Shown here: positions 6,292 to 6,429 of the stretch, piece after piece
How the letters are laid out: each line of letters opens with the position of its first letter
How positions within the stretch are numbered: the first letter of the stretch is position 1
Translations under genes and position numbers: made by a program
The notes under the pieces: generated by a model
What the model was told of the DNA's origin: nothing
Databases searched by the model: none
Seen by the model: the letters and a program-made list of their open reading frames with translations, nothing else
DNA from: Thermomicrobiaceae bacterium
Lineage (GTDB): Bacteria; Chloroflexota; Chloroflexia; Thermomicrobiales; Thermomicrobiaceae
Length of the DNA stretch: 6,429 nucleotides
NCBI GenBank assembly: GCA_007122555.1
Contig: SKTL01000106.1
Span: forward strand, 1 to 6,429
Direction: 5' to 3'

Positions 6292-6429
6292 ATGGCAGAT
6301 AAGCGCGTCTGGGTCTGGACGGAAGTTGCGAACGGCGCTGTCCATCCACTCTCACTGGAACTGTTGACCGCTGCGAGGAGTCTCGGGACAGCAGAAGCCG
6401 TCGTGTTCAGCGCGGAAGGCGCGTCGACG
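6292..6429 (+). CDS. etfA: Electron transfer flavoprotein, alpha subunit (5' part only)
   Basis: Only the first 46 codons lie in the window; the frame stays open at the edge. The translation begins MADKRVWVWTEVANGAVHPL and continues SLELLTAARSLG then AEAVVFSAEGAST, matching the usual EtfA start: a V-W-V-x-x-E strand, a short G-x-h turn, the LELLTxARxLG helix and a second strand. AGGAGG at 6279-6284 overlaps the etfB stop codon and lies seven bases before the ATG, so translation is probably coupled to etfB. The FAD-binding C-terminal domain, which would tell simple from bifurcating ETF, is outside the window. Confidence 0.9.
   Translation, partial: MADKRVWVWTEVANGAVHPLSLELLTAARSLGTAEAVVFSAEGAST

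Overview
The window is a catabolic acyl-CoA (fatty-acid-like) gene block: two divergent transcription units that share one regulatory gap. The DNA is moderately GC-rich by eye. Genes are packed tightly and five of the six have readable purine-rich ribosome binding sites. Protein flavour (an Rv0130/NodN-type MaoC hydratase, paired FadE-type acyl-CoA dehydrogenases, a fused ADP-forming acyl-CoA ligase) suggests a bacterium with an actinobacterial- or Chloroflexota-like fatty-acid degradation repertoire. That placement is an impression, not a demonstration. I see no mobile element, CRISPR array, rRNA or tRNA.

Left block, minus strand, read right to left: a 416-aa acyl-CoA dehydrogenase subunit (5104-3854); a 384-aa acyl-CoA dehydrogenase subunit (3854-2700) joined to it by a TAATG stop/start overlap; a MaoC-type enoyl-CoA hydratase (2666-2193); and a fused CoA-binding/ATP-grasp acyl-CoA ligase, ADP-forming type (2153 to the left edge, where it is cut off just before its C-terminus). 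The last gene has no stop inside the window; I established it by reading the minus strand from 2153 to 3 without a stop. Spacers are -1, about 33 and 39 bases, so this is probably one operon.

Centre: a non-coding gap of 390 bases (5105-5494). It carries a good sigma70-like promoter for each direction and a repeated TGCGTCAACA motif that overlaps both -35 boxes. This is the likely common control point.

Right block, plus strand: etfB (5495-6280), then the first 46 codons of etfA (6292 to the edge).

Working together (inference): the ligase makes, or recovers ATP from, an acyl-CoA. The two dehydrogenase subunits, probably a hetero-oligomer with the catalytic Glu only in the 416-aa partner, oxidise it to the enoyl-CoA. 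EtfAB takes the electrons, and the MaoC protein hydrates the enoyl-CoA, probably to the (R)-3-hydroxyacyl-CoA. No 3-hydroxyacyl-CoA dehydrogenase or thiolase is visible, and the substrate cannot be named from the sequence. I do not see a previously undescribed system. The points worth a second look are the split-catalysis dehydrogenase pair, the repeat-decorated divergent promoter region and an unusual residue in the EtfB docking loop.
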